DNA from: Streptomyces sp. NBC_01224
GTDB lineage: Bacteria; Actinomycetota; Actinomycetes; Streptomycetales; Streptomycetaceae
Reading direction: 5' to 3'
Assembly (NCBI RefSeq): GCF_036002945.1
Contig: NZ_CP108529.1
Span: 3,410,001 to 3,474,000 of the forward strand
DNA length: 64,000 nt
The translations under genes were made by a program, and so were the position numbers. Of this stretch, positions 31,853 through 40,187 are shown piece by piece (position 1 is the stretch's first letter; each line of letters opens with the position of its first letter). The notes beneath the pieces were generated by a model. The model was given only the letters and a program-made list of their open reading frames with translations, had not been told where the DNA came from and ran no database searches.

Positions 31853-32263
31853 TCAGCCGAGGACCGCGAGCGCGTCGATCTCGATCAGCAGGCCTTTGGG
31901 GAGGCCGACGTAGACCGTCGTACGGGCGGCGGGGGCCGCCTTGAGGTTCTGCTCGCCGAAGTAGGCGTTGTAGATCTCGTTCATCTCGGCGAAGTGGTCC
32001 ACGTCCGTGAGGTAGACGCGCATCATCATCACGTCGTCCCAGCTCGCGCCGCCCTCCTCCAGGATCGCCTCGACGTTGGCGAAGGTCTGGAGGGTCTGCT
32101 CGCGCAGCGTCGGACCGGCGGGGGTCGGGGCCTGGCCCTCGACGGCGGGGAGGAAGCCGACCTGGCCGGCGACCTGGAGGATGTTCCCCTTCTTCACGCC
32201 GTGCGAGAACTTCGCGGGCGGCGTGGTGTGGGTGCTCGGGGTGAGGGCGATCTTCTCGGTCAT
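31853..32263 (-). CDS. RidA-family reactive-enamine deaminase
   Basis: A 136-residue Rid protein, a trimeric enzyme that hydrolyses reactive enamine/imine intermediates from PLP enzymes. The motifs GNILQVAGQVGFLPAVEG, SWDDVMMMRVYLTDVDHFAE and the C-terminal AARTTVYVGLPKGLLIEID are seen; the Arg in PAARTTV is the family's substrate-carboxylate Arg. It lies between the permease and IclR genes. A PLP-dependent deaminase is encoded divergently at 34355, a natural source of its substrate. Confidence 0.9.
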   Translation of the reverse strand: MTEKIALTPSTHTTPPAKFSHGVKKGNILQVAGQVGFLPAVEGQAPTPAGPTLREQTLQTFANVEAILEEGGASWDDVMMMRVYLTDVDHFAEMNEIYNAYFGEQNLKAAPAARTTVYVGLPKGLLIEIDALAVLG

Positions 32264-32269
32264 GGCTGT

Positions 32270-33028
32270 TCAGGCTTTCTTGGGTTGGTTGGTGCCGGAG
32301 TACTCCCGGCTGATGGTGTCGGCGGTGCGGCGCACCAGGGGGAGCAGGGTGAGGAGTTCCTCGGCCGTGACGACGACATTGGGTGCGGAGACCGACATCG
32401 CGGCGACGACCCGCCCGTCCGCACCCCGGATGGGGGCGCCGATGCAGTTGATGGACTCCTCGTGGCCGCCGAGGTCGGTGGCCCAGCCCTGTTCGCGGAC
32501 GACAGCGAGTTCCTTGAGGAACGCACCGGCGTTCGGGATCGAACGGGACGTGTACATGGGGTAGTCGAGCTTCTCGGCGATGGCGCGCCGCTCGGGCTCG
32601 GTGAGATCGGCGAGAAGCAGTTTCGCGACGGCGGCGACGGTGATCGCGACGGGCTTGCCGATCCGCGAGTACATCCTGACCGGGTAGCGGCTCTCGACCT
32701 TGTCGATGTAGAGGACCTCGTGCTCCTCGTACACCGCGAGATGCACGGTGTGGCCGCAGCTCTCGTTGAGTTCGACGAGGTGGGGGTGGGCGATCTCCCG
32801 TACGTCGAGGTTCTCGACGGCCTCCTGCGCGAGCGCGAAGAGGCGGGCGCCGAGGCGGTAGCGCTGGTCCTGCTGGCGGTAGACGAGTCCGTGCTCGTGG
32901 AGCGTACGGAGCAGGCGCAGCGCGGTGGACTTGTGGACGCCGAGCCGCTCGGCGACCTGCCCGAGGTCGGCGGGCCCCTGGGCGAGCAGCGGCAGGATGC
33001 TCAGCGCCCGGTCGACGGTCTGACTCAT
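32270..33028 (-). CDS. IclR-family transcription regulator
   Basis: A 252-residue regulator. An N-terminal winged helix (QTVDRALSILPLLAQGPADL, then RLGVHKSTALRLLRTLHEHG) is followed by the IclR effector domain (REIAHPHLVELNESCGHTVH, then INCIGAPIRGADGRVVAAMS). It starts at ATG 33028 with GAGG upstream and ends 7 bases before the RidA start. It probably controls this cluster through the palindromes near 34303-34331. Confidence 0.92.
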   Translation of the reverse strand: MSQTVDRALSILPLLAQGPADLGQVAERLGVHKSTALRLLRTLHEHGLVYRQQDQRYRLGARLFALAQEAVENLDVREIAHPHLVELNESCGHTVHLAVYEEHEVLYIDKVESRYPVRMYSRIGKPVAITVAAVAKLLLADLTEPERRAIAEKLDYPMYTSRSIPNAGAFLKELAVVREQGWATDLGGHEESINCIGAPIRGADGRVVAAMSVSAPNVVVTAEELLTLLPLVRRTADTISREYSGTNQPKKA

Positions 33029-33101
33029 GCGCGTGCCTCGCTGCCCTCGGCCCGGTCCTCGCCCGGGACGCCCCTCTTGTCTGTTCGCTCGCTGCGCCCG
33101 C

Positions 33102-34154
33102 TCACGTCGTACGTACCTCCTGGTCGTCCCCCGTCCACCCGGGGCCGAGACGCAGTCTCCCCCAGGCCTCGTCGTCCAGTGCGGCAAGGGCGTCGGCGTG
33201 AGCGCGGGCCGCAGGGGCGGTGAGGTCGCCGGGGACGGTGAGGACTGCGGCGGCCATGAGGTGGCCGTGCCGGACGCGGTCGCGCACGGGGAGGTCGCGG
33301 AGGGTGGCGGAGAGGAACCCGGCGGCGAAGGCGTCACCGGCGCCGACGGGGGCGACGACGTCGACCCGGAGGGCGGGGACGGTGGTGACGTCGTCGGCCT
33401 CGCCCGCGTCCGAGAAGACCGCCGCCCCGTCGGATCCGCGCTTCACGACCAGCACGTCCGGCTCCGGCAACGCCGCGCGAATCGCCTCCGCGCCCTTCAT
33501 CCCCCACGCCTCCTCCGCCTCGTCCTCGCCGACGAAGACCAGGTCGGAGCGGCGGGCCAGGTCCAGGAGCACCTCGGGGGCCGCGTCGGCGTCGCGCCAC
33601 AGGCCCGGCCGGTGGTTGACGTCGAAGGAGATCAGCGGGCGTCCGGGCCGGGGGGCGGTCAGGTCGCGGAGCAGAGCCAGGCAGTCGACGGAGAGCGCCG
33701 CCGTGATGCCGGACAGATGCAGGACGCGGCCCGCGAACAGCGCCTCGTACGGGACGTTGTCCGGGGACATCGCGGAGGCGGCGGACCCGGCCCGGTAGTA
33801 CGCGACCTCGTGCACATCGGTGGCCCGGTCCGTCGCCGTCCGGAAGTAGATCCCGGTGGGCCGCGCCGGATCGCGCTGCACGGCGGAGGTGTCGACCCCG
33901 TAGCCGGCGACCGCCTCGACGAGATGGTCCCCGAACCCGTCCGCACCGACCCTGCTGACCCAGGCCGCCCGGTGCCCGGCGGCGGCGAGCGCGCAGGCGA
34001 CATTGGACTCGGCGCCGCCGATACCGCGGCCGAAGGAGGGTACGTCGGCGAGGCGTCCGGGCTGCGAGGGCAGGAACGTCACCATGGACTCGCCGAGGCA
34101 CACGACTTCGGCGGCCGTGGCGGCGTCGGCGGTCCTGGCCTGGGTTCCGGACAC
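33102..34154 (-). CDS. kdgK: PfkB-family sugar kinase, 2-dehydro-3-deoxygluconokinase type
   Basis: A 350-residue kinase. The signature AAEVVCLGESMVTFLPSQPG at the N-terminus, GIGGAESNVACALAAAGHRA and the anion-hole and catalytic base motif VVAPVGAGDAFAAGFLSATL are present. The N-terminal layout fits KDG kinases, which phosphorylate 2-keto-3-deoxygluconate; close relatives use fructose, so the substrate is inferred, supported by the nearby GntP permease. The start is GTG 34154 with GAGGAG at 6 bases. Confidence 0.85.
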   Translation of the reverse strand: MSGTQARTADAATAAEVVCLGESMVTFLPSQPGRLADVPSFGRGIGGAESNVACALAAAGHRAAWVSRVGADGFGDHLVEAVAGYGVDTSAVQRDPARPTGIYFRTATDRATDVHEVAYYRAGSAASAMSPDNVPYEALFAGRVLHLSGITAALSVDCLALLRDLTAPRPGRPLISFDVNHRPGLWRDADAAPEVLLDLARRSDLVFVGEDEAEEAWGMKGAEAIRAALPEPDVLVVKRGSDGAAVFSDAGEADDVTTVPALRVDVVAPVGAGDAFAAGFLSATLRDLPVRDRVRHGHLMAAAVLTVPGDLTAPAARAHADALAALDDEAWGRLRLGPGWTGDDQEVRTT

Positions 34155-34302
34155 TCGGGGCTCCTCGCGGGGTCGGCTGGTTCGGTGATGCGGCGGATGT
34201 GGCGGGTGCGTCGGGGCAGTGGTTCGGGGCGGTGCGGCGCCGGCTGTCGGCTCTCGCCATTGACCCGGCGTCGGCTCGGATGTTAGACAGCGTTAAGCGA
34301 TA

Positions 34303-34331
34303 TGCGCAATGGGTGTTGCACATGCTGCAAC
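34303..34331. promoter_or_regulatory. Palindromic operator array, probable IclR site
   Basis: GTTGCACATGCTGCAAC (34315-34331) has perfect 6-bp arms around a 5-base centre. A further half-site TGCGCAA (34303-34309) pairs imperfectly with TTGCACA (34316-34322). It lies just upstream of the deaminase start at 34355, in the divergent space facing the sugar kinase and the IclR gene. Confidence 0.6.
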
Positions 34332-34354
34332 TGACTTCGATCGAGGAGGCCCCC

Positions 34355-35644
34355 TTGGCCGCCGACCGTCCTGTGGCCGGACTTGCCGACGAGCTGGTCG
34401 ACCACCGTTTCAAGGCGCTCCCGCCTGACGCGGAGGGCCTGACCGTCGGCGCCCTCGCCGCCGAGCGACGCAATCTCTTCACGGGCGGTTTCACCACCCC
34501 GGTGCTCGCCCTGTCCGCCGAGTCGGTCGAGCACAATCTCGCCCTTCTGGAGACGTACGCGGAGCGCCACGGGCTCGCCTTCGCCCCGCACGGCAAGACC
34601 TCCATGTCCCCGCAGCTCTTCGCCCGCCAGCTGGAGCACGGCGCCTGGGGCATCACCGCGGCCGTGCCGCACCAGGCGCGGGTCTACCGGGCGTACGGAA
34701 TCCGGCGGATCTTCCTGGCCAACGAGCTCGTCGACGCCGTGGCCCTGCGCTGGCTCGCCGGTGAGCTGGACTCCGACCCGGACTTCCGCTTCATCTGTTA
34801 CGTCGACTCGGTGCGCGGCGTGGAGCTGATGGACCAGGCGCTGCGGGCGGCGGGCGCCTCCCGCCCCGTGGACGTCGTCGTGGAGCTGGGCGCGGGCGAG
34901 GGCGCGCGTACCGGTGTCCGTACCGAGGCCGAGTGTGTGGCGGTCGCCGACGCGGTGGCCGCGACCTCGACGCTGCGTCTGGTGGGCGTGGCCGGTTACG
35001 AGGGCGAGGTGCCCGACGCGTCCGGCGAGCGGGTACGGGAGTGGCTGCGCCGGCTCGTCGCGCTGGCCGTCGCCTTCGACCGCGCGGGCCGGTTCGCGGC
35101 GTCGGCGGCCGACGAGGGGATTGTGATCAGCGCGGGCGGCAGTGCGTGGTTCGACGCGGTGGCGGACGTGTTCACCCGGATCCCGGAACTCTCCGGTCCG
35201 GTGCTCAAGCTGCTGCGCTCCGGGGCGTACGTCTCGCACGACGACGGCCACTACCGCCACCTCACCCCGTTCAACCGCGTCCCGGAGGAAGGGGCCCTGC
35301 AGCCCGCCTTCCGGCTCTGGGGCCAGGTTGTCTCCCGGCCCTCCCCCGAGCAGGCGTTCCTCAACGCGGGCAAGCGGGACGCGGCGTACGACCTCGACCT
35401 CCCGCAGGCACAGGTCGTCCGGTCCGGCCGCGACGGCACGGTCCGGCCCGCGACGGGTGTCGCGGTCAGCGGCCTGTCGGACCAGCACACATGGGTGCGT
35501 ACGGAGCCGGGCGCGGAGCTGGAGGTGGGCGACTGGGTGGGGATGGGTCTGTCGCACCCGTGCACGAGCTTCGACAAGTGGCAGCTGATTCCGCTGGTGG
35601 AGGCGGACGGCACGGTCACGGATTACATCCGCACGTTCTTCTGA
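34355..35644 (+). CDS. Amino acid deaminase / D-threonine-aldolase-like PLP enzyme
   Basis: A 429-residue fold-type III PLP enzyme. The alanine-racemase-like N-terminal domain has FTTPVLALSAESVEHNLALL and the PLP-Lys motif FAPHGKTSMSPQLFARQLEH. The C-terminal part has the metal-ligand pattern GLSHPCTSFDKWQLIP of D-threonine aldolase relatives. It likely deaminates or cleaves a D-amino acid, feeding RidA. I choose TTG 34355 because GAGGAGG lies 5 bases upstream. The in-frame ATG at 34322 sits inside the palindromic operator and has no ribosome site, so I reject it. Confidence 0.85.
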   Translation: MAADRPVAGLADELVDHRFKALPPDAEGLTVGALAAERRNLFTGGFTTPVLALSAESVEHNLALLETYAERHGLAFAPHGKTSMSPQLFARQLEHGAWGITAAVPHQARVYRAYGIRRIFLANELVDAVALRWLAGELDSDPDFRFICYVDSVRGVELMDQALRAAGASRPVDVVVELGAGEGARTGVRTEAECVAVADAVAATSTLRLVGVAGYEGEVPDASGERVREWLRRLVALAVAFDRAGRFAASAADEGIVISAGGSAWFDAVADVFTRIPELSGPVLKLLRSGAYVSHDDGHYRHLTPFNRVPEEGALQPAFRLWGQVVSRPSPEQAFLNAGKRDAAYDLDLPQAQVVRSGRDGTVRPATGVAVSGLSDQHTWVRTEPGAELEVGDWVGMGLSHPCTSFDKWQLIPLVEADGTVTDYIRTFF

Positions 35645-35663
35645 TCCCTGCCCGCCCCTCCCC

Positions 35664-35720
35664 GTGTCCGGGGGCTCCGCCCCCGGACACCCACTCCTCG
35701 ATCGCCGGAGGGGCTTGATC
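35664..35720 (+). terminator. 12-bp hairpin followed by a Streptomyces-type intergenic repeat
   Basis: GTGTCCGGGGGC-tcc-GCCCCCGGACAC is a perfect hairpin 20 bases after the deaminase stop. It is followed by CTCGATCGCCGGAGGGGCTT, resembling a repeat I recall from many Streptomyces intergenic regions. It may reduce, without necessarily abolishing, read-through into the D-aminoacylase gene at 35743. Confidence 0.65.
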
Positions 35721-35742
35721 CTGGCGAAAGGCGGCCCACCCC

Positions 35743-37365
35743 ATGGACCTGGTCATCCGTAACGCGCACGTCATCGACGGCACCGGCACCCCGGCCCACC
35801 GCGCAGACGTGGCCATCGGCGACGGCCGGATCGTCCAGATCCACCCCGAACACGCCTCCGGCCCGCGCCCCACCGGCCGCCGTACCCTCGACGCCGACGG
35901 ACTCGCCCTCTCCCCCGGCTTCATCGACATGCACGCGCACAGCGATCTCGCACTGCTCCGCGACCCCGACCACAGCGCCAAGGCCGCACAGGGCGTCACG
36001 CTCGAAGTCCTCGGCCAGGACGGCCTGTCGTACGCCCCGGTCGACGACCGCACGCTCGCCGAGGTACGGAAGACGATCACCGGCTGGAACGGCGACGGTT
36101 CGGACCTCGACTTCGACTGGCGCACGGTCGGCGAGTACCTGGACCGCCTGGACCGCAACTTCGACGGCCGGGGCATCGCGGTCAACGCCGCCTACCTCAT
36201 CCCGCAGGGCACGGTCCGGATGTACGCGATGGGCTGGGAGGACCGCCCGGCCACCGACGCCGAGCTGACCCGGATGAAGGAGCTCGTCGCCCAGGGCATG
36301 GCGGACGGCGCCGTCGGCATGTCCTCCGGCCTCACGTACACACCCGGCATGTACGCGAACGACGCCGAACTCACCGAACTGTGCCGGGTGGTGGCCGGGT
36401 ACGGCGGCTACTACTGCCCGCACCACCGCTCGTACGGGGCGGGCGCGCTCGGCGCGTACGAGGAGATGGTGCAGCTCACCAGGAACGCGGGCTGCGCCCT
36501 CCACCTCGCCCACGCCACCATGAACTTCGGCGTGAACAAGGGCAAGGCACCGGACCTCCTCGCCCTGCTCGACGACGCCCTCGCCGCGGGCGCGGACATC
36601 TCCCTCGACACCTACCCGTACACGCCGGGCTGCACGACCCTCGTCGCGATGCTGCCGAGCTGGGCGAGCGAGGGCGGACCCGAGTCGATCCTCACCCGCC
36701 TCGCGGACGACAGGGCGGCGGAGCGGATCCGGCACCACATGGAGGTGCTGGGCTCGGACGGCTGCCACGGCGTGCCGATCGAGTGGGACACGATCGAGAT
36801 CTCGGGCGTCAGCGCGCCCGGTCTCGCCGGCCATGTCGGCCGTACGGTGGCCGAGTCCGCCCGCCTGCGCGGCGAGGCCCCCTGGGTGACCGCACGCCGG
36901 CTGCTCATCGAGGACCGGCTCGGTTCCACGATCCTCCAGCACGTGGGCCACGAGGAGAACGTCCAGCAGATCATGCGCCACCGTGTGCACACCGGCGGCA
37001 GCGACGGCATTCTCCAGGGTGACAAGCCGCACCCGCGTGCGTACGGCACGTTCCCGCAGTATCTCGGCCGGTACGTACGGGAGTTGGGCGTCCTGTCACT
37101 GGAGGAGTGCGTCGCCCACCTCACCTCCCGCCCGGCGAAGCGACTGCGTCTGACCGACCGGGGACACGTACGCGAGGGCTACCGCGCGGACCTGGTCCTC
37201 TTCGACCCGGCGACGGTGGCGGCGGGCTCCACGTTCGAGGAACCGCGTACGCCGCCGGCCGGCATCCCGCATGTGCTGATCGACGGCCGCTTCGTCATCG
37301 AGGACGGCCACCGGACCCAGGAACTGGCGGGCCGAGCGGTACGGGGAGCGGGCCGCACCCGCTGA
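35743..37365 (+). CDS. N-acyl-D-amino-acid deacylase (D-aminoacylase-like amidohydrolase)
   Basis: A 540-residue amidohydrolase. The metal-binding motif FIDMHAHSDLALL (His64 and His66) follows the N-terminal beta-sandwich DLVIRNAHVIDGTGTPAHRA. Later conserved parts are YCPHHRSYGAGALGAYEEMV, SLDTYPYTPGCTTL, HTGGSDGILQGDKPHPRAYG and the closing PARRLRLTDRG-like stretch (PAKRLRLTDRGHVREGYRAD). The Cys-containing VGNCG stretch of classical D-aminoacylases is replaced by LEVLGQDGLSYAP, so metal ligation may differ. It probably releases free D-amino acids for the deaminase encoded upstream. Confidence 0.88.
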   Translation: MDLVIRNAHVIDGTGTPAHRADVAIGDGRIVQIHPEHASGPRPTGRRTLDADGLALSPGFIDMHAHSDLALLRDPDHSAKAAQGVTLEVLGQDGLSYAPVDDRTLAEVRKTITGWNGDGSDLDFDWRTVGEYLDRLDRNFDGRGIAVNAAYLIPQGTVRMYAMGWEDRPATDAELTRMKELVAQGMADGAVGMSSGLTYTPGMYANDAELTELCRVVAGYGGYYCPHHRSYGAGALGAYEEMVQLTRNAGCALHLAHATMNFGVNKGKAPDLLALLDDALAAGADISLDTYPYTPGCTTLVAMLPSWASEGGPESILTRLADDRAAERIRHHMEVLGSDGCHGVPIEWDTIEISGVSAPGLAGHVGRTVAESARLRGEAPWVTARRLLIEDRLGSTILQHVGHEENVQQIMRHRVHTGGSDGILQGDKPHPRAYGTFPQYLGRYVRELGVLSLEECVAHLTSRPAKRLRLTDRGHVREGYRADLVLFDPATVAAGSTFEEPRTPPAGIPHVLIDGRFVIEDGHRTQELAGRAVRGAGRTR

Positions 37366-37375
37366 TCCGGGCCGA

Positions 37376-37491
37376 AGAACCGCTACGACCACAACCGCGA
37401 CGGGGTCGTGGACGCGATCTGCACGGGTGGCGAGCGCGTGAACGGGTTCCATGGCTCGGCATCGTCAACGCCCTGCGAACAGTCAAGTGAC
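37376..37491 (+). pseudogene. 3' remnant of a second subtilisin gene
   Basis: Translation gives NRYDHNRDGVVDAICTGGER then, after a frameshift, GIVNALRTVK and a stop. This matches the end of the intact protease at 37562-39094 (YDIDSDGKIDAVCKGPKNHN, GIVNALNAVTK). Only about 38 codons survive, frameshifted near the FxG turn. It is a leftover of a tandem duplicate. Confidence 0.75.
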
Positions 37492-37561
37492 CCCGTCGAT
37501 CAACTTGTTGAGTCTCCACACGCGTCATACCACCCGTACCGCGAACCAATTGGAGACCTCT

Positions 37562-39094
37562 ATGACAGCGCCGCGCACGTGCTCCCGTCGCCTCGTCGCC
37601 CTTCCGCTGGGGATGGTCATGGCGACCGCCCTCGCCTTCCTCCCCAACGTCACGGCGTCGGCGGCCGACGCGGTCCCGACGGCCACGGTGGCCACGACGG
37701 CCGACGCGACCTCCCTCAGCTACATCGTCAACGTCGCCACCGGACGAGGCCCGTCCACGACGGTGAAGAAGGCCATCGCCGACGCGGGCGGCACCATCGT
37801 GATCTCGTACGACCGGATCGGCGTGATCGTCGTCCACTCCTCGAACCGCGACTTCGCCCGGACCGTCCGTAAGGTTCCGGGCGTGCAGTCGGCCGGCGTC
37901 ACCCGCAACGCGCCCCTTGCCGCGCAGTCGACGACCGAGGCCGGCGCGACGCGGGTGCTCAGCGCCAAGGAGGTCGCGAGCGCTCAGTCGGCCGAAGGCC
38001 AGGACCCCCTGGAGTCGTCGCAGTGGGACTTGCCCGCCATCAAGGCGGACAAGTCCCACGAGAAGACGCTCGGCAGCCGCGACGTCACGGTCGCCGTCAT
38101 CGACACCGGCGTGGACGACACCCATCCCGACCTCGCCCCGAACTTCAACCGCGAGGCGTCCGTCAACTGCGTCTCGGGCAAGCCGGACACCGCGGACGGG
38201 GCCTGGCGGCCGAGCGCGTCGGAGGGCGCCGCCCACGGCACGCATGTCGCGGGTGTGATCGCGGCAGCCAAGAACGGCATCGGCATGACCGGCGTCGCGC
38301 CCGGCGTGCGGGTCGCCGGCATCAAGGTGTCCGACCCGGAGGACTACGTCTACACCGAGGCCGTGGTCTGCGGCTTCGTCTGGGCGGCCGAACACCACGT
38401 GGACGTCACCAACAACAGCTATTACACCGACCCCTGGAACTTCAACTGCCTCGACGACCCGGACCAGAGGGCACTCGTCGACGCCACCACGCGGGCCTCG
38501 CGGTACGCGGAGCGCAAGGGCACGGTCAACGTCGCGGCCGCGGGCAACGAGAGCCGCGACCTGGACGCGGACTCCCTCACCGACCCCGCCTCCCCGAACG
38601 ACGGCACGCCGGGCGACCGCGTGATCGACCCGCACAAGTGCTTGGTCCTACCGCCCCAGCTGCCCGGTGTGGTGACCGTGGCCGCGACCGGCGCGAAGGG
38701 CATCAAGTCGTCGTTCTCCAACTACGGTCTGAACGTCATCGACATCGCCGCGCCCGGAGGCGACTCCCCCCTCTACCAGCCCCCGGCCGCGCCGGCCACC
38801 GATGGTCGGATCCTCGGCACGATGCCCGGCGGCACGTGGGCCTACAAGAAGGGCACGTCGATGGCGTCCCCGCACGTCGCGGGGGTGGCCGCCCTCATCA
38901 AGTCGACGCACCCGCACGCCACCGCCGGCCAGGTGAAGGCCCTGCTGTACTCCCAGGCCGACGCCACGCCGTGCACGGATCCGTACGACATCGACTCCGA
39001 CGGCAAGATCGACGCCGTGTGCAAGGGGCCGAAGAACCACAACGGGTTCTACGGGCGGGGGATCGTGAACGCGTTGAACGCTGTGACGAAGTAA
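37562..39094 (+). CDS. Secreted subtilisin-family serine protease
   Basis: A 510-residue S8 protease. Signal peptide 1-35 (RRLVALPLGMVMATALAFLP, cut near ASA|AD), then an inhibitor-like propeptide to about 150, and the catalytic domain with Asp181 (VAVIDTGVDDTHPDL), His225 (GAAHGTHVAG) and Ser433 (GTSMASPHVAG). The oxyanion Asn is in AAAGNESRD. The C-terminus ends in a short Asp-rich motif (DIDSDGKIDAVC), possibly calcium-binding. The ATG at 37562 has GGAGA upstream. It is preceded by the remnant of a related gene. Confidence 0.92.
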   Translation: MTAPRTCSRRLVALPLGMVMATALAFLPNVTASAADAVPTATVATTADATSLSYIVNVATGRGPSTTVKKAIADAGGTIVISYDRIGVIVVHSSNRDFARTVRKVPGVQSAGVTRNAPLAAQSTTEAGATRVLSAKEVASAQSAEGQDPLESSQWDLPAIKADKSHEKTLGSRDVTVAVIDTGVDDTHPDLAPNFNREASVNCVSGKPDTADGAWRPSASEGAAHGTHVAGVIAAAKNGIGMTGVAPGVRVAGIKVSDPEDYVYTEAVVCGFVWAAEHHVDVTNNSYYTDPWNFNCLDDPDQRALVDATTRASRYAERKGTVNVAAAGNESRDLDADSLTDPASPNDGTPGDRVIDPHKCLVLPPQLPGVVTVAATGAKGIKSSFSNYGLNVIDIAAPGGDSPLYQPPAAPATDGRILGTMPGGTWAYKKGTSMASPHVAGVAALIKSTHPHATAGQVKALLYSQADATPCTDPYDIDSDGKIDAVCKGPKNHNGFYGRGIVNALNAVTK

Positions 39095-39192
39095 CGGCCT
39101 GGTGCACGATAGAGAGTGGATCAGGCCGTAAGCGGCTTCCGCGCGCAAGGGGCCGGGCCGTCGACTCCGCCGGCCGATGGCGGCCCCTTCGT

Positions 39193-39222
39193 GAGGCCCG
39201 TCGCCGTCGGGCGGCGGGCCTC
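39193..39222 (-). terminator. Hairpin downstream of the flavoprotein gene
   Basis: GAGGCCCG and CGGGCCTC pair, with inner bases also largely pairing, 30 bases beyond the stop of the leftward gene at 39252. A second pair, AAGGGGCCG and CGGCCCCTT (39149-39189), follows. Confidence 0.65.
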
Positions 39223-39251
39223 AGCGTTTCGAAGCGGGAGCCGCGGGAGCA

Positions 39252-40103
39252 CTAGGACGGGTCCCGGTCCTCCGCCGCCCGCCCCTTCGCCCAGGCCAGG
39301 TCCTCCTCGGTCGGGGCGTCGTCCTGGGTGAGGCTCGCCCGCCAGTAGCCACTGAACTCCACGGCGGCCCTGGGCAGTCCGCGCTCCTCGACCAGGTGGC
39401 GGCGCAGGGCCCGCACCGCCCCGGCCTCGCCGGCCAGCCACGCCGCACCGGACCCGGCGGGCAGTCCGGCACCCCTCACCGCGTCCGTCAACGTCTCGCC
39501 CCGGTCCCGGTGCACCCAGTGGACGGTCACCTCGCCGGGCGAGTCGAGCACCTGCTCCTCCGCCTTGTCGGCCACCTCGGCGTACACCACCGCCCGCGCC
39601 CCGGCCGGGAGGGATTCCAGGAGCGTCCCGATCGCCGGGAGCGCCGTCTCGTCCCCGGCCAGCAGCAGCCAGTCGGCGGCAGGCAGCGGCCGGGCGTACA
39701 TCGACGACGGGCCGACCATGCCGAGGACGTCCCCGGGGCGTGCGGCCCGGCCCCAGCGGGCGGCGGGTCCTTCGTCGCCGTGGAGCACGAAGTCGACGGC
39801 CATCAGACCGAGCCGTCGGTCGTACGCGCGAACCGTGAAGCTCCGCATCAGCGGACGTTCGGGCTCGGGGATCGCGAGGTAGGCCTCGTACCACCGCATG
39901 CCGTACGTGTCGTCGGCGTCCGGCTCCGGCAGCCGGGGCACGTCCTGCCCCTCCCTCGGGAAGCAGAGCTTCATCTGCTGGTCGGGCCGGTCCTCCATGA
40001 GCTCCGCCAACGCGTCCCCGGCGAAGGTGATGCGTGCCGTCCGCGGGGCGATCCGCTCCACGCCCACGACCCGTACGTACGACACGGGCAATGCCTGCCC
40101 CAT
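39252..40103 (-). CDS. Siderophore-interacting flavoprotein (SIP/ViuB family)
   Basis: A 283-residue FAD/NAD(P)H-dependent ferric-siderophore reductase. The FAD-binding motif PLMRSFTVRAYDRR is clear, followed by LMAVDFVLHGDEGPAARWGR and WLLLAGDETALPAIGTLLES of the SIP domain, and AAWLAGEAGAVRALRRHLVE with FSGYWRASLTQDDAP at the end. It releases iron from siderophores in the cytoplasm. I use ATG 40103; GTG 40115 is possible. It is divergent from a TetR gene across a twin direct repeat, so iron- or ligand-dependent TetR control is likely. Confidence 0.92.
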   Translation of the reverse strand: MGQALPVSYVRVVGVERIAPRTARITFAGDALAELMEDRPDQQMKLCFPREGQDVPRLPEPDADDTYGMRWYEAYLAIPEPERPLMRSFTVRAYDRRLGLMAVDFVLHGDEGPAARWGRAARPGDVLGMVGPSSMYARPLPAADWLLLAGDETALPAIGTLLESLPAGARAVVYAEVADKAEEQVLDSPGEVTVHWVHRDRGETLTDAVRGAGLPAGSGAAWLAGEAGAVRALRRHLVEERGLPRAAVEFSGYWRASLTQDDAPTEEDLAWAKGRAAEDRDPS

Positions 40104-40131
40104 CGCGGCACCCACTCTCTGCGACTGATAG

Positions 40132-40180
40132 TTTATGCCGTAAGGAATTACCTCGGCGAAGTTACTTTATGGCGTAAGGA
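40132..40180. promoter_or_regulatory. Twin direct-repeat operator between flavoprotein and TetR genes
   Basis: TTTATGCCGTAAGGA (40132-40146) and TTTATGGCGTAAGGA (40166-40180) differ at one base and start 34 bp apart, about three helical turns. Each contains the partial dyad TTAnnnnGTAA. The second copy supplies the AAGGAG ribosome site of the TetR gene, so binding could also affect that gene directly. TetR is the likely ligand. Confidence 0.7.
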
Positions 40181-40187
40181 GTCGCAA

